Shown here one piece after another: positions 43,903 to 53,390 of a DNA stretch of 64,000 nt. The notes under the pieces were generated by a model, which saw nothing but the letters and a program-made list of their open reading frames with translations, did not search any database and had not been told where the DNA came from. Numbering within the stretch: the stretch's first letter is position 1; every line of letters starts with the position of its first letter. The translations under genes and the position numbers were made by a program. The DNA lies in the NCBI RefSeq assembly GCF_000454065.1, contig NZ_KE695649.1, positions 60,624 to 124,623 on the forward strand, read 5' to 3'. The DNA comes from Brevibacillus thermoruber 423 (GTDB lineage: Bacteria; Bacillota; Bacilli; Brevibacillales; Brevibacillaceae).

Positions 43903-44789
43903 ACCTCTTGCAGCGACTGCGCAACCCCGTGCTTGTAAACGAGTGGAAACTGCGGATGCGGACGCGCCGTTCCCCGTGGATCATCACATTTTACCTGCTG
44001 GTGCTGGGCGGGGTGACGCTGACGTTTATCTACCTGATGACGGGGGGCGGCGGCCACTACAACCCGAACCGCTCGCGGGAACTGTTCATGGTGCTCTCGA
44101 TCCTGCAGCTGGCGATGATTTGTTTTGTCGTGCCGGGGCTGACGGCAGGGGTGATTTCCGGCGAGCGGGAGCGGCAGACGCTGAGCATTTTGCTGACGAC
44201 CAACATCAGCGCGACCAAGCTGATTGTGGGCAAATGGCTGGCGTCGCTCAGCTTCATGACGTTTCTCGTGTTCGCCACCATCCCGCTGTACGCGATCGTC
44301 TTTTTGTACGGCGGCATCTCTCCCGCCCAACTGCTGAAGGTGTTCGGCTTTTACCTGATCACCATGCTGGGATTGGGCAGCGTCGGGGTGCTGATCTCGA
44401 CGCTGATCAAACGGACGGGAATCGCCACGGTGCTGAGCTACGCGGTCGTCTTCGGGTACGCCGCGGGCACCAGCATCCTGGCCGAGGTGATCCGCGAGTT
44501 CATCCGCTACCAGCGGCGGGTGTACTATTCGACCGGTGCGCCGATGCCGCTGTGGCCTGACCTGCTGCACAGCATCAATCCGCTGTTCGGGATGCTGGGC
44601 ATCTTTAACGAGGGGCCGGTTCAGGATCTGCGCAGGGTGATCAGCAACCGGTTCTCGCTCGTGAGCGTGGACCCGTTCTGGCTGTACGTCCTCTTTCTGG
44701 CGTTCGTCACCGTGGTCTGCCTGGCGCTGGCCGTTTACCTGATCAAGCCGGTGCGACCCCGTTTGCGAAAAGCGGCTGGTGAGGAGTGA
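43899..44789 (+). CDS. ABC-2-type transporter permease of MoxR operon
   Basis: 296 residues with six predicted helices (WIITFYLLVLGGVTLTFIYL, MICFVVPGLTAGVIS, FATIPLYAIVFLYGG, and others). The cytosolic loop GERERQTLSILLTTNISATKL after helix 2 is typical of ABC-2 permeases such as NatB/GldF types. Overlaps the ATPase gene by 4 nt. The next gene starts 6 nt after its stop. Confidence 0.92.
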   Translation: MNLLQRLRNPVLVNEWKLRMRTRRSPWIITFYLLVLGGVTLTFIYLMTGGGGHYNPNRSRELFMVLSILQLAMICFVVPGLTAGVISGERERQTLSILLTTNISATKLIVGKWLASLSFMTFLVFATIPLYAIVFLYGGISPAQLLKVFGFYLITMLGLGSVGVLISTLIKRTGIATVLSYAVVFGYAAGTSILAEVIREFIRYQRRVYYSTGAPMPLWPDLLHSINPLFGMLGIFNEGPVQDLRRVISNRFSLVSVDPFWLYVLFLAFVTVVCLALAVYLIKPVRPRLRKAAGEE

Positions 44790-44795
44790 TGGGTC

Positions 44796-46538
44796 GTGTC
44801 CACCCGGCAACAGAAAGATGAGCTGCTCGCGCTGCTCCGGCCGATCCGCAGGCGGCTGACCGTCCGGGAGCTGGTGCTAAGGCTCGCGGCGGGCGTCCTG
44901 TGGGGGCTGGGGGGAAGCCTGCTGGTTCTCCTCATCGCCCGCCTTGTGCCCATCCCGTCCTACAAGGCGATCGCGGCCGCCGTCTGCCTGCTCGCAGTGG
45001 CGGCGGGAGCGGCCGTCGCCTTCGTTCGCCGTCCGGACGAGAGAGAGTGCGCGCTGCTGGCCGACCGTCAGGGGCTGGCGGAGCGGGTCGTGACGGCGCT
45101 GGAACACCGCGAAAACACGTCGCCGCTTGCCGCCGCGCAGCGGGAGGACGCCGTTCGCCGCCTGCGCGAGGCGCTGCCGCGGGTGCTGGAGAGCATCCCC
45201 GTCCTGCCTGATGCAAAACGGCCTGCGTACGCGGCAGGATGCCTGCTTTCTCTTTGTCTCCTGCTGCTCTTCTGGCCCAACCCGCAGGATGAAAGGCTGG
45301 CTCGGCTGGCCCAGGAGCGGGAGGCGCAGGCAGCGGCACAGGAGGCGGTGGCGAAGCTGGAACAGGAGGCCAAAGCCGCCGAGGGCTTGAGCGACGCGCA
45401 GAAAAAGCAGCTGGAAGAGATACTGGCGCAGGCCAAAAAGGCGCTGGCGGAGGCGGACAGTCAGACCGAACGGCTCCAGGCGCTGAAGACGGCGGAAAAG
45501 CGGTTGGATCGATGGAAACAGGCCGAACAGGCGAAACAGGCGGCGCTGCAGCGTCTGCGGCAGTCGCTGGAGCAGCATCCGGGGCTGCGGCAGGCGGCGG
45601 CGTCTCTGAGCAGCGGGGACCGGCAGGCGCTGGTGGAAGCGCTGCGCCAGTCGGCCAAAGCCGTGGAGGCGCTGTCCGCCAAAGAGCGGGAAGCTCTCGC
45701 CGGGCAGCTGCAGAAAGCGGCGGAACAGTTGGCCCAGGCCGCCGATGCTGCCGGGGCGGAAGACGCGGCCCGGACGGCGGAGCAGTTGAAGCAGGTGGCT
45801 GAGCAGTTGGCCCAGGGCAGCGTGCAGCCGGCCATGGCATTGCTGCAATCCGGCCTGCTGCAGGCCATGCAGCAGGGGGCACAGGCCCAGCAGGGAGCGC
45901 TGCTGGCGGCGCAGGCGATGGCCGCGCTGCAGCAGTCGCAGATGATGGTGGCGGCGGCCGGTTCCTCGTCAGGCAGCGGCGGCCAGGCGGGGATGGGCTC
46001 CGGCACGGGAACAGGGGGAATGGCAGGCGCGGGACCGGCAGTTCCCGCCTCCGGGGCCGCGGGGACAGCTTCCTCGGGAGCAGGCTCCCGGCAGGGCCAA
46101 GGGACACCCGCAGACGGAGGAGCAGGCAGCGCAGGCGGAAACAGCCAAGCAGGGGCGGGAAACGGTTCTGGAGCGGGCAATGGCTCCGGGAACGGGGCGG
46201 GCTCCGGCAGCGGTGCCGGAGCGGGGGCAGGTTCCGGCCAGGGCGGCGTCCAGGGCCCGGGTGCGGGTCTAGGCGCAGGCAGCCATGAACTGGTGACCGT
46301 CCCATCGCCCCGCATCGGCGCAGAAGGGCCGACCGATACCGTGGGCGGGCCGCTCGGAGCCGGTCCCTCCCAATCCCGGGCAAGCACCACGACACAGGTG
46401 TCGTCGGGGGGAGCCCGGCCGTATGAAGAGGTATACGGCCAGTACGCGGCGTTTGCCCGCGAGAGCCTGGAAAAAGGGAAAATTCCGGGCGATTACCAGG
46501 ACGCGGTCAAAGCGTATTTCAGCAGTATCGAACCGTAA
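44796..46538 (+). CDS. Ala/Gln-rich coiled-coil membrane protein of MoxR operon
   Basis: 580 residues from the GTG at 44796. Helices at about 28-49 and 56-76 form a hairpin, a third lies at about 146-164. Residues 170-390 are an Ala/Gln/Lys-rich coiled coil, and 393-510 a Gly/Ser/Ala low-complexity stretch (GSGAGNGSGNGAGSGSGAG). The last 45 residues are again ordered (YEEVYGQYAAFARESLEKG). Similar helix-hairpin plus coiled-coil proteins accompany MoxR operons in Bacillales, but the Gly-rich insert is unusual. Function unknown. Confidence 0.8.
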   Translation: MSTRQQKDELLALLRPIRRRLTVRELVLRLAAGVLWGLGGSLLVLLIARLVPIPSYKAIAAAVCLLAVAAGAAVAFVRRPDERECALLADRQGLAERVVTALEHRENTSPLAAAQREDAVRRLREALPRVLESIPVLPDAKRPAYAAGCLLSLCLLLLFWPNPQDERLARLAQEREAQAAAQEAVAKLEQEAKAAEGLSDAQKKQLEEILAQAKKALAEADSQTERLQALKTAEKRLDRWKQAEQAKQAALQRLRQSLEQHPGLRQAAASLSSGDRQALVEALRQSAKAVEALSAKEREALAGQLQKAAEQLAQAADAAGAEDAARTAEQLKQVAEQLAQGSVQPAMALLQSGLLQAMQQGAQAQQGALLAAQAMAALQQSQMMVAAAGSSSGSGGQAGMGSGTGTGGMAGAGPAVPASGAAGTASSGAGSRQGQGTPADGGAGSAGGNSQAGAGNGSGAGNGSGNGAGSGSGAGAGAGSGQGGVQGPGAGLGAGSHELVTVPSPRIGAEGPTDTVGGPLGAGPSQSRASTTTQVSSGGARPYEEVYGQYAAFARESLEKGKIPGDYQDAVKAYFSSIEP

Positions 46539-46567
46539 CGGATAACGTGAAGCAAGGAGACGTGGCG

Positions 46568-47551
46568 ATGACACAACATGCAGTGGAAGAGTGCCTCAGC
46601 CGGGTGGAACGGGTGAGGCAGGAGATCGGAAAAGTGCTGGTGGGGCAAAAAGACGTGGTGGAGCAGCTGCTCTGGGCGGTTTTTGCCGGCGGCCACGCGC
46701 TGCTGGAGGGCGTGCCCGGGCTGGGCAAGACGCTTTTGGTGAAGACGCTGGCGCAGGCGTTCGAACTGTCGTTTCAGCGGATTCAGTTCACCCCCGACCT
46801 GATGCCCACCGACATCACGGGGACCAACATCCTGCGCGTGGACGAAACGGGGCGGCAGTCGTTCCAGTTTCAACCAGGCCCCGTCTTCGCCCACGTCGTG
46901 CTGGCTGACGAGATCAACCGCGCGACGCCGAAGACGCAGAGCGCGCTTCTGGAGGCGATGCAGGAGCGGACCGTCTCGGCGGGCGGTACCACCCGGCCGC
47001 TTCCGGAGCCGTTTTTCGTGCTGGCGACGCAAAACCCGCTGGAGCAGGAAGGGACCTACCCGCTGCCGGAAGCGCAGATGGACCGGTTCCTGATCAAGAT
47101 CGACGTGCCGTTTCCCAGCGAGGACGAACTGAGGGAGATCGTCTTGCGGACGACGGCGGGACAGCCGGCGGCGGTGGAAAAGGTGGCGTCCGCCCGGGAG
47201 ATCGCCGACATCCAGCAGGCGGCGCGGGACATCCTGGTGGCTGATCCGGTGCTGCGCTACGCGGTCAAACTGCTGCTGGCCACCCATCCCGGCGAGCGGG
47301 CGGTGGAGTCGGTCAACCGGTACGTCCGTTCCGGGGCGGGACCGCGCGGCGTGCAGGCGATGGTGGCGCTGGCCAAGGTGCGTGCCCTGCTGGCCGGCCG
47401 CTACAACCTGGCCTACGAGGACATCGACGCGGTCGCGCTGCCGGCGCTCAGGCACCGCGTGTTTCTCAACTTTGAAGGAGAGGCAAACGGCATCCGCCCC
47501 GACCGGATTATCGGCGACATCCTGGCCGCGCTGGAGAAGGAAAAGGCATGA
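46568..47551 (+). CDS. MoxR-family AAA+ ATPase
   Basis: 327 residues from the ATG at 46568 behind AAGGAG; a GTG 7 codons earlier is possible. Walker A GVPGLGKT (48-55), Walker B VVLADEINRA, sensor FFVLATQNPLEQEGTYPLPE and the MoxR signature QMDRFLIKI are present. MoxR ATPases act as chaperones that insert cofactors or activate partners, usually with VWA proteins encoded downstream, as here. Overlaps the DUF58 gene by 4 nt. Confidence 0.95.
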   Translation: MTQHAVEECLSRVERVRQEIGKVLVGQKDVVEQLLWAVFAGGHALLEGVPGLGKTLLVKTLAQAFELSFQRIQFTPDLMPTDITGTNILRVDETGRQSFQFQPGPVFAHVVLADEINRATPKTQSALLEAMQERTVSAGGTTRPLPEPFFVLATQNPLEQEGTYPLPEAQMDRFLIKIDVPFPSEDELREIVLRTTAGQPAAVEKVASAREIADIQQAARDILVADPVLRYAVKLLLATHPGERAVESVNRYVRSGAGPRGVQAMVALAKVRALLAGRYNLAYEDIDAVALPALRHRVFLNFEGEANGIRPDRIIGDILAALEKEKA

Positions 47552-48429
47552 GCGGGCAGTTGTTGGACCCGGCGTGGCTAAGCCGGCTGGAGCGGATGCA
47601 GGTGTTGAGCAGGCGGATGGCGAGCGGCACCCACGCGGGCAAACGGCGTTCCAAACAGTCGGGCAGCTCGCTGGAATTTGCCGATTACCGGCCGTACGCC
47701 CCAGGAGACGATCTGCGGCAGTTGGACTGGAACGCCTACGCCCGATCGGGAAAGCTGTTCTTGAAAAAATTTCTCGATGAGCAGGAGCTGCACGTGACGC
47801 TGTACATCGACTGCAGCCGGTCGATGGCCTACGGGGAGACCCGGAAGCTGGAGCGGGCGGCGCAGTTGGCAGCCGCGCTGGGCTACATCTCGCTCTGCCA
47901 CCTCGACTACGTGTCGGTGTACGCCTTTGACCGGGACGTGACGGCGTCGCTGTGCAATCTGCAGGGGAAACACAAGGCGGCCCACCTGCTCTCCTTTTTG
48001 TCCGGGCTGCAGGCGGGCGGGACCGGTGACATCAACCGGGCGCTCCGCTCACCGGGCGCGGTGCGGGGCAAACCGGGCATCTCCATCGTCTTGTCCGATT
48101 TTCTGTTTGAAACGGGTTATGAAGCGGGCATCGCCTATCTGCAGGCTGCCCGGCAGGAGGTCGCGCTGGTCCAGGTATTGGCGCGGGACGAGCTGGAGCC
48201 ATCGTACGAGGGAGAGCGGCGGCTGATCGACAGCGAGACGCGGCAGTTCAAAGAGGTGTCGCTTACCCGGCCGCTCGTCGACCAGTACAGACAGACCGTG
48301 CGGGACTATCAGGCGGAGCTGGCCGGTTTCGCCTACCGACGGGGCATCGCCTGCACAGCGGTGGAGGCGGAAGCGCCGCTGGAGCAAATCGTCTTTCGGG
48401 TGTTCCGGCAGGCGGGGATGATTCGGTAG
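47548..48429 (+). CDS. DUF58 domain protein of MoxR operon
   Basis: 293 residues. The DUF58 signature is YAPGDDLRQLDWNAYARSGK (about residues 50-69); beyond it the fold is VWA-like with YIDCSRSMAYGE (a DxSxS variant, Asp-Cys-Ser-Arg-Ser) at about 91-102. It is cytosolic, without helices. DUF58 proteins are standard companions of MoxR ATPases. Confidence 0.92.
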   Translation: MSGQLLDPAWLSRLERMQVLSRRMASGTHAGKRRSKQSGSSLEFADYRPYAPGDDLRQLDWNAYARSGKLFLKKFLDEQELHVTLYIDCSRSMAYGETRKLERAAQLAAALGYISLCHLDYVSVYAFDRDVTASLCNLQGKHKAAHLLSFLSGLQAGGTGDINRALRSPGAVRGKPGISIVLSDFLFETGYEAGIAYLQAARQEVALVQVLARDELEPSYEGERRLIDSETRQFKEVSLTRPLVDQYRQTVRDYQAELAGFAYRRGIACTAVEAEAPLEQIVFRVFRQAGMIR

Positions 48430-48448
48430 AGAGGAGGAGAAGGCAGTC

Positions 48449-50308
48449 ATGCAGTGGATGGCGTTGGGCAACCTGGGATTTTTGCTGATCGTGCCGGCCA
48501 TTGTCGCCCTCTACCTGCTCAAGCGAAACGTGGAGGACCTGGAGGTGCCCAGCACGCTTTTGTGGCAGCGGACGCTGCAGAGCTGGGAAGCGGTGCGCCC
48601 GTGGGAAAAGCTGCAGCGCAACCTGCTGCTTTTGCTCCAACTTTTGGCCGCCGTCCTGCTGGTGCTGGCATTGGTCCGTCCGGCCGTGCCCGCGGCGGGA
48701 GCGATTGCCGACCATACCGTGCTCGTCGTCGACACGTCCGGCAGCATGCTGGCCAGGGAAGGGGAGCACACCCGGTTTCAGCAGGCCGTCGACGCCGCTC
48801 GCGGCGTCGTGGAACGGCTGAGCGGCGGGCAGGCGATTACCTTGATCGAGGCGGGACGGGAGCCGCGGGTCCTGGTGTCCAAAGGCACGGACAGGCAGGT
48901 GCTGCTGCAGGCGCTGCAATCGCTGGCGCCCCGTCCGGGGACGAGCGATCAGCGGGCGGCCCTCTCGCTGGCCGCGGCGATCACAGCGACGGAGCCGGGC
49001 AGCGAGGTGATGTGGTTCGGCGACGGCGGGTCCGCCCGCACGGCCGAACAGGAGAGCGGCTTGGCCGTATCCGGCCCGTTTCGCTTCGTGCAAGCGGGGC
49101 GGGCAAAGGAAAACGCGGCGATCGGCGCCTTCGTCACGCAGCCGGGCCAAGCGGGGACGGAAGGGCTGCTGAGGATCGACAACTACGGCAGCCAGCCCGT
49201 GCGGGGCAGGGCGACGATCTACGGCCCCGATCAACAGGTGCTGGACGTAAGCGAGTTTGCGGTGGAGGCCGGGTCGTCCCGCACTGTTACCTTTGAACGC
49301 CTGCCCGTCGCCCCCGTCTACCGGGCGGTGATCGAACCGGAAAAGGACGGGCTGGCGGAGGACAACGAGCGGTGGAGCGTGCCGTTTGCCGCCGGAAAGG
49401 GGCGGGCGGTGCTGGTCAGTCCGCAGGGAAACCGGTTTTTGCACCAGGCGCTGCAGACGGTCGGCCGTCTGGAAGTGGAGACGCGCTCCGAGCTGCCGGA
49501 CGGCACGGAGGGGGCGGCCGACTTGTGGGTGTTTGACGGCGTGGTGCCCGACCGGCTGCCGGAGGGAAACATCCTGGTGATCGCTCCCGACCGAAAAACG
49601 GACTGGCTGCCGTACGCCGGCGCGGCTGACGTGCAGGCCAGGCCGGAAGCGCTCCGGCCGGACGATCCGCTCGTGAAGTACGTGGATTGGCAGGACGTGC
49701 ACGTGGCCAGGACGTCCGTGGTGCACGAGATGCCGGGCATGCGGCCGCTGGTGAAGGCGGGAGACACAAACCTCGTCCTGGCCGGGTCAATGGCGGGACG
49801 GCGGGCCGTCATCGTCGGCTTCGACCTGCACGACTCCGACTTTCCGCTGCGGCAGGCGTTCCCGATTTTCATGCAAAATGCGGCCTCCTGGCTGTCGTCC
49901 GCCCAGACCGTTCCGATCGGTCCCGCCGTTCCGGGAGAGACGCTGGCGATTCCGCTGACGCCGGGAGCGGGAAAACGGACGCTGACCTACCCGGACGGAC
50001 GGGAGCAGGCCGTCGAGGCGCAGGGAACGACCTGGCTGTTCCGGGTTCCGGAGCAGACGGGGTTGTACCGGTTGACGGAAGAAGCGGAAGGGACGGCACA
50101 GGTTCGTTACTTTGCCGTTCACATGGACGAGGCGGAGTCGGACATCGCGCCGCGTTCGCTGGCGGTCGGAAGCGGCGGGGCCGGCGGGGGAGAAAGCAAG
50201 CCGCAGGACGGCCAGGCTGCCGGCAGCCGGGAGCTGACCGGGTGGCTGGCGGCGCTGGCGCTGTTGGCGGTGTTTGCGGAATGGAGGGTGTATCAACGTG
50301 GGTATTGA
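48449..50308 (+). CDS. BatA-like membrane protein with VWA domain
   Basis: 619 residues starting at the ATG at 48449 behind AGAGGAGGAG. The N-terminal BatA region has two helices (FLLIVPAIVALYLL at 11-24; LLLLLQLLAAVLLVLALV at 60-77), then a VWA domain with MIDAS VVDTSGSM (93-100). A second beta-sandwich and GATase-like part follow (about 290-480), and a C-terminal helix (TGWLAALALLAVFAEW) closes the protein. The next gene overlaps by 11 nt. Probably displays a metal-dependent adhesion or assembly domain outside the cell. Confidence 0.9.
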   Translation: MQWMALGNLGFLLIVPAIVALYLLKRNVEDLEVPSTLLWQRTLQSWEAVRPWEKLQRNLLLLLQLLAAVLLVLALVRPAVPAAGAIADHTVLVVDTSGSMLAREGEHTRFQQAVDAARGVVERLSGGQAITLIEAGREPRVLVSKGTDRQVLLQALQSLAPRPGTSDQRAALSLAAAITATEPGSEVMWFGDGGSARTAEQESGLAVSGPFRFVQAGRAKENAAIGAFVTQPGQAGTEGLLRIDNYGSQPVRGRATIYGPDQQVLDVSEFAVEAGSSRTVTFERLPVAPVYRAVIEPEKDGLAEDNERWSVPFAAGKGRAVLVSPQGNRFLHQALQTVGRLEVETRSELPDGTEGAADLWVFDGVVPDRLPEGNILVIAPDRKTDWLPYAGAADVQARPEALRPDDPLVKYVDWQDVHVARTSVVHEMPGMRPLVKAGDTNLVLAGSMAGRRAVIVGFDLHDSDFPLRQAFPIFMQNAASWLSSAQTVPIGPAVPGETLAIPLTPGAGKRTLTYPDGREQAVEAQGTTWLFRVPEQTGLYRLTEEAEGTAQVRYFAVHMDEAESDIAPRSLAVGSGGAGGGESKPQDGQAAGSRELTGWLAALALLAVFAEWRVYQRGY

Positions 50309-53249
50309 CGTGCAGCAGCCGTGGTTCCTGCTCCTGCTGATTCCCGCCGCCTGGGTGATTGCCGCCTGGTGGCGCGGCCAGCGCCGGATGCCGAACAGCC
50401 GCAAGACGGTGATCGCCGCCGTGCGCGGCTCTGTCTTTCTCCTGCTGATTTTGGCGCTCGCCGGGACGCAGCTTCTCCATCCGGTGCGGGCGGAGACAGT
50501 GGTGTTCGTCGTCGACCGGTCGGCGTCGATGAAAGACGATCCGAGGGTCTACGCGTTCATGCGCGACGCGGTGGAGCGGAAGCGGGCCGAGGATCAGTTC
50601 GGCGTGGTGGCCGTCGGCGCGGACGCGGCGGTGGACCAGCCGCTGACGACGCGGCGGGAGGTGCAGCCGGTCGGGGTGGAAGTGAACCGGCATGCCACCA
50701 ATCTGGCCGAAGGCATCCGCCTGGCCGCCGCGATGATCCCCAGCCATGCGCGAGGCAAAATCGTGCTCCTGACGGACGGATTGGCCACGCACGGCGACGC
50801 CGCGCGGGAAGCGAAGCTGGCGGCGGAGCGGGGCATTGCCGTCGAAGCGGTCTCCCTGCAGCAGCCGCAGGGAGAAGAAGTGGTTCTCACGGCCGTGCAG
50901 GTACCGGAGCGGCTGTACGCGGGCGAGGAGTATGCGATCAAGGTGGACGTCGAAAGCACCACGGCCACCCGGGCCACGCTCCGCCTGTACGAGGGGAACC
51001 GGGAAGCGGGCCGGCAGACCATTCAGGTGGAAAAGGGAAAAAACCGCTTCCTGTTTACGCAAAAAGCGCTGCAGGAGGGCTTTCAGCGCTACCGGGTCGA
51101 GATCGAACCGGAGCGGGACACGGTACAGACCAACAACCAGGCACACGCGTACACGCAGGTGGCAGGCGCCCCGACCGTGCTGGTCCTGGAGGGACATCCC
51201 GGCGCGGCGAAAAACCTGGTCAGCGCGCTTTCTGCCGGCAGCATCAAGGCGGACGTGAAGGACCCGTCGCTTTTGCCCAAGGCGCTGGACGGATACAAGC
51301 GGTACGCGTCGATCATTCTCGCCGACGTGGCGGCCACCCAGTTGAGTGACGCCGACATGGAGCGGATGCGGACGGCGGTCCGCGACCTCGGCGTGGGATT
51401 GATCATGACCGGCGGTTCCGACAGCTTCGGGATGGGCGGATGGCTGCAGACCCCGATCGAGGAAGCGCTGCCGGTCCATATGGATCTGCGCGGCAAGGAA
51501 GACCTTCCTTCGCTGGGACTGATGCTGGTGATCGACAAGTCGGGGAGCATGGCGGCGGACGCGCACGGCGTGGACAAGATGGAGCTGGCCAAAGAGGCGG
51601 CGATCCGGGCCACCTCGATGCTGAACCGGCAGGATCAGGTCGGCGTGATCGCGTTTGACGGGACGCCCTGGGAGGTGGTTCCGCCCCGGTCCGTCACCGA
51701 CCTGGACGACATCCACCGGCAGATCGGCGGCATTTTCGCCGACGGCGGCACGGATATTTTCCCGGCGCTGCAGATGGCGTACGAACGGATCAAGACGATG
51801 CAGACACAGCGGAAACACGTCATCCTGCTGACAGATGGACAGTCGGGCCGGAACGACGACTACCAGGGGCTCCTGCAGCAGATGACGGGCGAAAACATCA
51901 CCGTGTCCACGGTGGCCGTCGGTGACGACGCCGACACCGCGCTGCTGGAGGAAATCGCCCAATGGGGCAAAGGGCGCTACTACTTCGCCAAAGACGCGAC
52001 GTCGGTGCCGAAAATCTTCAGCAAGGAGACGGCGCTGGCCAGCCGCACGTATATCGTGGAACAGCCGCAGGTGCCGACGCGCACCGGCGGCGCCGACTGG
52101 TCCGCGCTCCGCCAGCCCCTGCCGCCGCTGCACGCCTATGTGGCGACGACGCCAAAGCAGACGGCGGAACAGCTTTTGACCAGCCGGGACGAGGATCCGA
52201 TCCTGATCCGCTGGCAGTACGGACTGGGCCGGTCGGTCGCCTGGACCAGCGATCTGGAGGGCAAATGGGCCCCGGACTGGGTGGCGTGGCCGGGCAACAG
52301 CCGGATGTGGAACGAGGCGGTGGCCTGGACGCTGCCCCAGGTCACAACGGGCCGCTGGAAGGCAGAGACCCGGCTGGACGGGACAACCGGCGTAGTGACG
52401 GTCACCGTCCCCAAAGGGGAGAAGCTGCCGCAGGAACTGGAAGCGGTGGTGGTCAACCAGGAGATGAAGCGGGAGGCTGTCCGGCTGAAACCGGTGGCTC
52501 CCGGCACGCTGGAGGGCCGTTTTTCCGCCGCCGAACCGGGCAGCTACCTGGTGCAGATCACGGAAAAAACAGGCGGACATGTAACGGCAAGCGAAACGGC
52601 CGGGTTGACCGTCTCGTACTCGCCGGAGTACGGTCTGCCCCGGGACGGGGACAGCGAACTGCGCCAATGGCTGGCGGCAGGCGAAGGGGCACTGATCACC
52701 AGGCCGGACGAGGTGTTTGCCGGCAGGCTGCCCGCCAAGTGGGATACGCAGCCGATCGGAGAATGGCTGCTGATGCTGGCCGCCCTGCTCTGGCCCCTGG
52801 ATGTCGCCTGCCGCCGTCTGCAGCTCCCGGAAGCATGGTGGACACGGCTTGCGGCCCGCTTCCGCAGGCGCGGGTCTGCCGGGAATGCCGGCCATCCGTC
52901 GGTGTTTGCCCGCTTGGGAGAAAAGCAGGAAGAGCGGAGGCGAGGCCGGGCGGCAAGGCGAGAGGCGGAAGCGGCCGACGGGGCAGGGCAGGCGGGGACC
53001 GCTGCGGGGAAAAGCGCGTCGGCTGCAGCCGCTTCGCCCGCCGGGATGCCGCTTTCCGCGCAGGTACCCGGCAGCAGTCTGCAAGGGGAAGCGCAGAGCC
53101 GTTCCGGCGCGGGCAGCCGACCGGCGGCAGGGGCTTTTGCAACGGACAGCGCCGCTGCCGAGCAGACGGACGGCGGGAAAGCGCAGGCGGACAAGACAGG
53201 CGAGACCGTCAACCGCCTGCTGGCCGCGAAAAAGCGAAGACAGAAATGA
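50298..53249 (+). CDS. Large double-VWA membrane protein
   Basis: 983 residues from the GTG at 50298 (GGAGGG 9 nt upstream). Two N-terminal helices (WFLLLLIPAAWVIAAWW; VFLLLILALAGTQLL) precede VWA-1 with VVDRSASM (from Asp73). A GATase1-like domain (about 285-405: VLVLEGHPGAAKNLVSAL, LGVGLIMTGGSDSFGMGGW) leads to VWA-2 with VIDKSGSM (Asp413). A further domain and one C-terminal helix (PIGEWLLMLAALLWPL) are followed by a 150-residue basic, Ala/Gly-rich cytosolic tail. Last gene of the operon, with a terminator at 53253. Family members are uncharacterised. Confidence 0.9.
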   Translation: MGIDVQQPWFLLLLIPAAWVIAAWWRGQRRMPNSRKTVIAAVRGSVFLLLILALAGTQLLHPVRAETVVFVVDRSASMKDDPRVYAFMRDAVERKRAEDQFGVVAVGADAAVDQPLTTRREVQPVGVEVNRHATNLAEGIRLAAAMIPSHARGKIVLLTDGLATHGDAAREAKLAAERGIAVEAVSLQQPQGEEVVLTAVQVPERLYAGEEYAIKVDVESTTATRATLRLYEGNREAGRQTIQVEKGKNRFLFTQKALQEGFQRYRVEIEPERDTVQTNNQAHAYTQVAGAPTVLVLEGHPGAAKNLVSALSAGSIKADVKDPSLLPKALDGYKRYASIILADVAATQLSDADMERMRTAVRDLGVGLIMTGGSDSFGMGGWLQTPIEEALPVHMDLRGKEDLPSLGLMLVIDKSGSMAADAHGVDKMELAKEAAIRATSMLNRQDQVGVIAFDGTPWEVVPPRSVTDLDDIHRQIGGIFADGGTDIFPALQMAYERIKTMQTQRKHVILLTDGQSGRNDDYQGLLQQMTGENITVSTVAVGDDADTALLEEIAQWGKGRYYFAKDATSVPKIFSKETALASRTYIVEQPQVPTRTGGADWSALRQPLPPLHAYVATTPKQTAEQLLTSRDEDPILIRWQYGLGRSVAWTSDLEGKWAPDWVAWPGNSRMWNEAVAWTLPQVTTGRWKAETRLDGTTGVVTVTVPKGEKLPQELEAVVVNQEMKREAVRLKPVAPGTLEGRFSAAEPGSYLVQITEKTGGHVTASETAGLTVSYSPEYGLPRDGDSELRQWLAAGEGALITRPDEVFAGRLPAKWDTQPIGEWLLMLAALLWPLDVACRRLQLPEAWWTRLAARFRRRGSAGNAGHPSVFARLGEKQEERRRGRAARREAEAADGAGQAGTAAGKSASAAAASPAGMPLSAQVPGSSLQGEAQSRSGAGSRPAAGAFATDSAAAEQTDGGKAQADKTGETVNRLLAAKKRRQK

Positions 53250-53252
53250 GGG

Positions 53253-53278
53253 GGAAACCGCCGTCCGGGCGGTTTTCT
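53253..53278 (+). terminator. Terminator after the MoxR operon
   Basis: AAACCGCC pairs with GGCGGTTT; the T stretch is short (TTTTC). Confidence 0.65.
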
Positions 53279-53390
53279 CCTGTTCCGGGCAGTTCCCCTT
53301 TTCGGCTGCGATTTGCGATTAAGGAAACGGTAAGCAGGCGTTTACGTGAGGATAATCCTGCGCTGGTATCATGACAGCGAGGTGAAAAGC

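Noticed and set aside
49869-53084. Very long open frame on the minus strand opposite the VWA genes
   Set aside because: It is antisense to two well-supported genes; GC-rich codons leave few stops in that frame. It has no ribosome binding site or family resemblance. The same holds for the long antisense frames at 14262-16337, 24366-25943 and 31163-33571.
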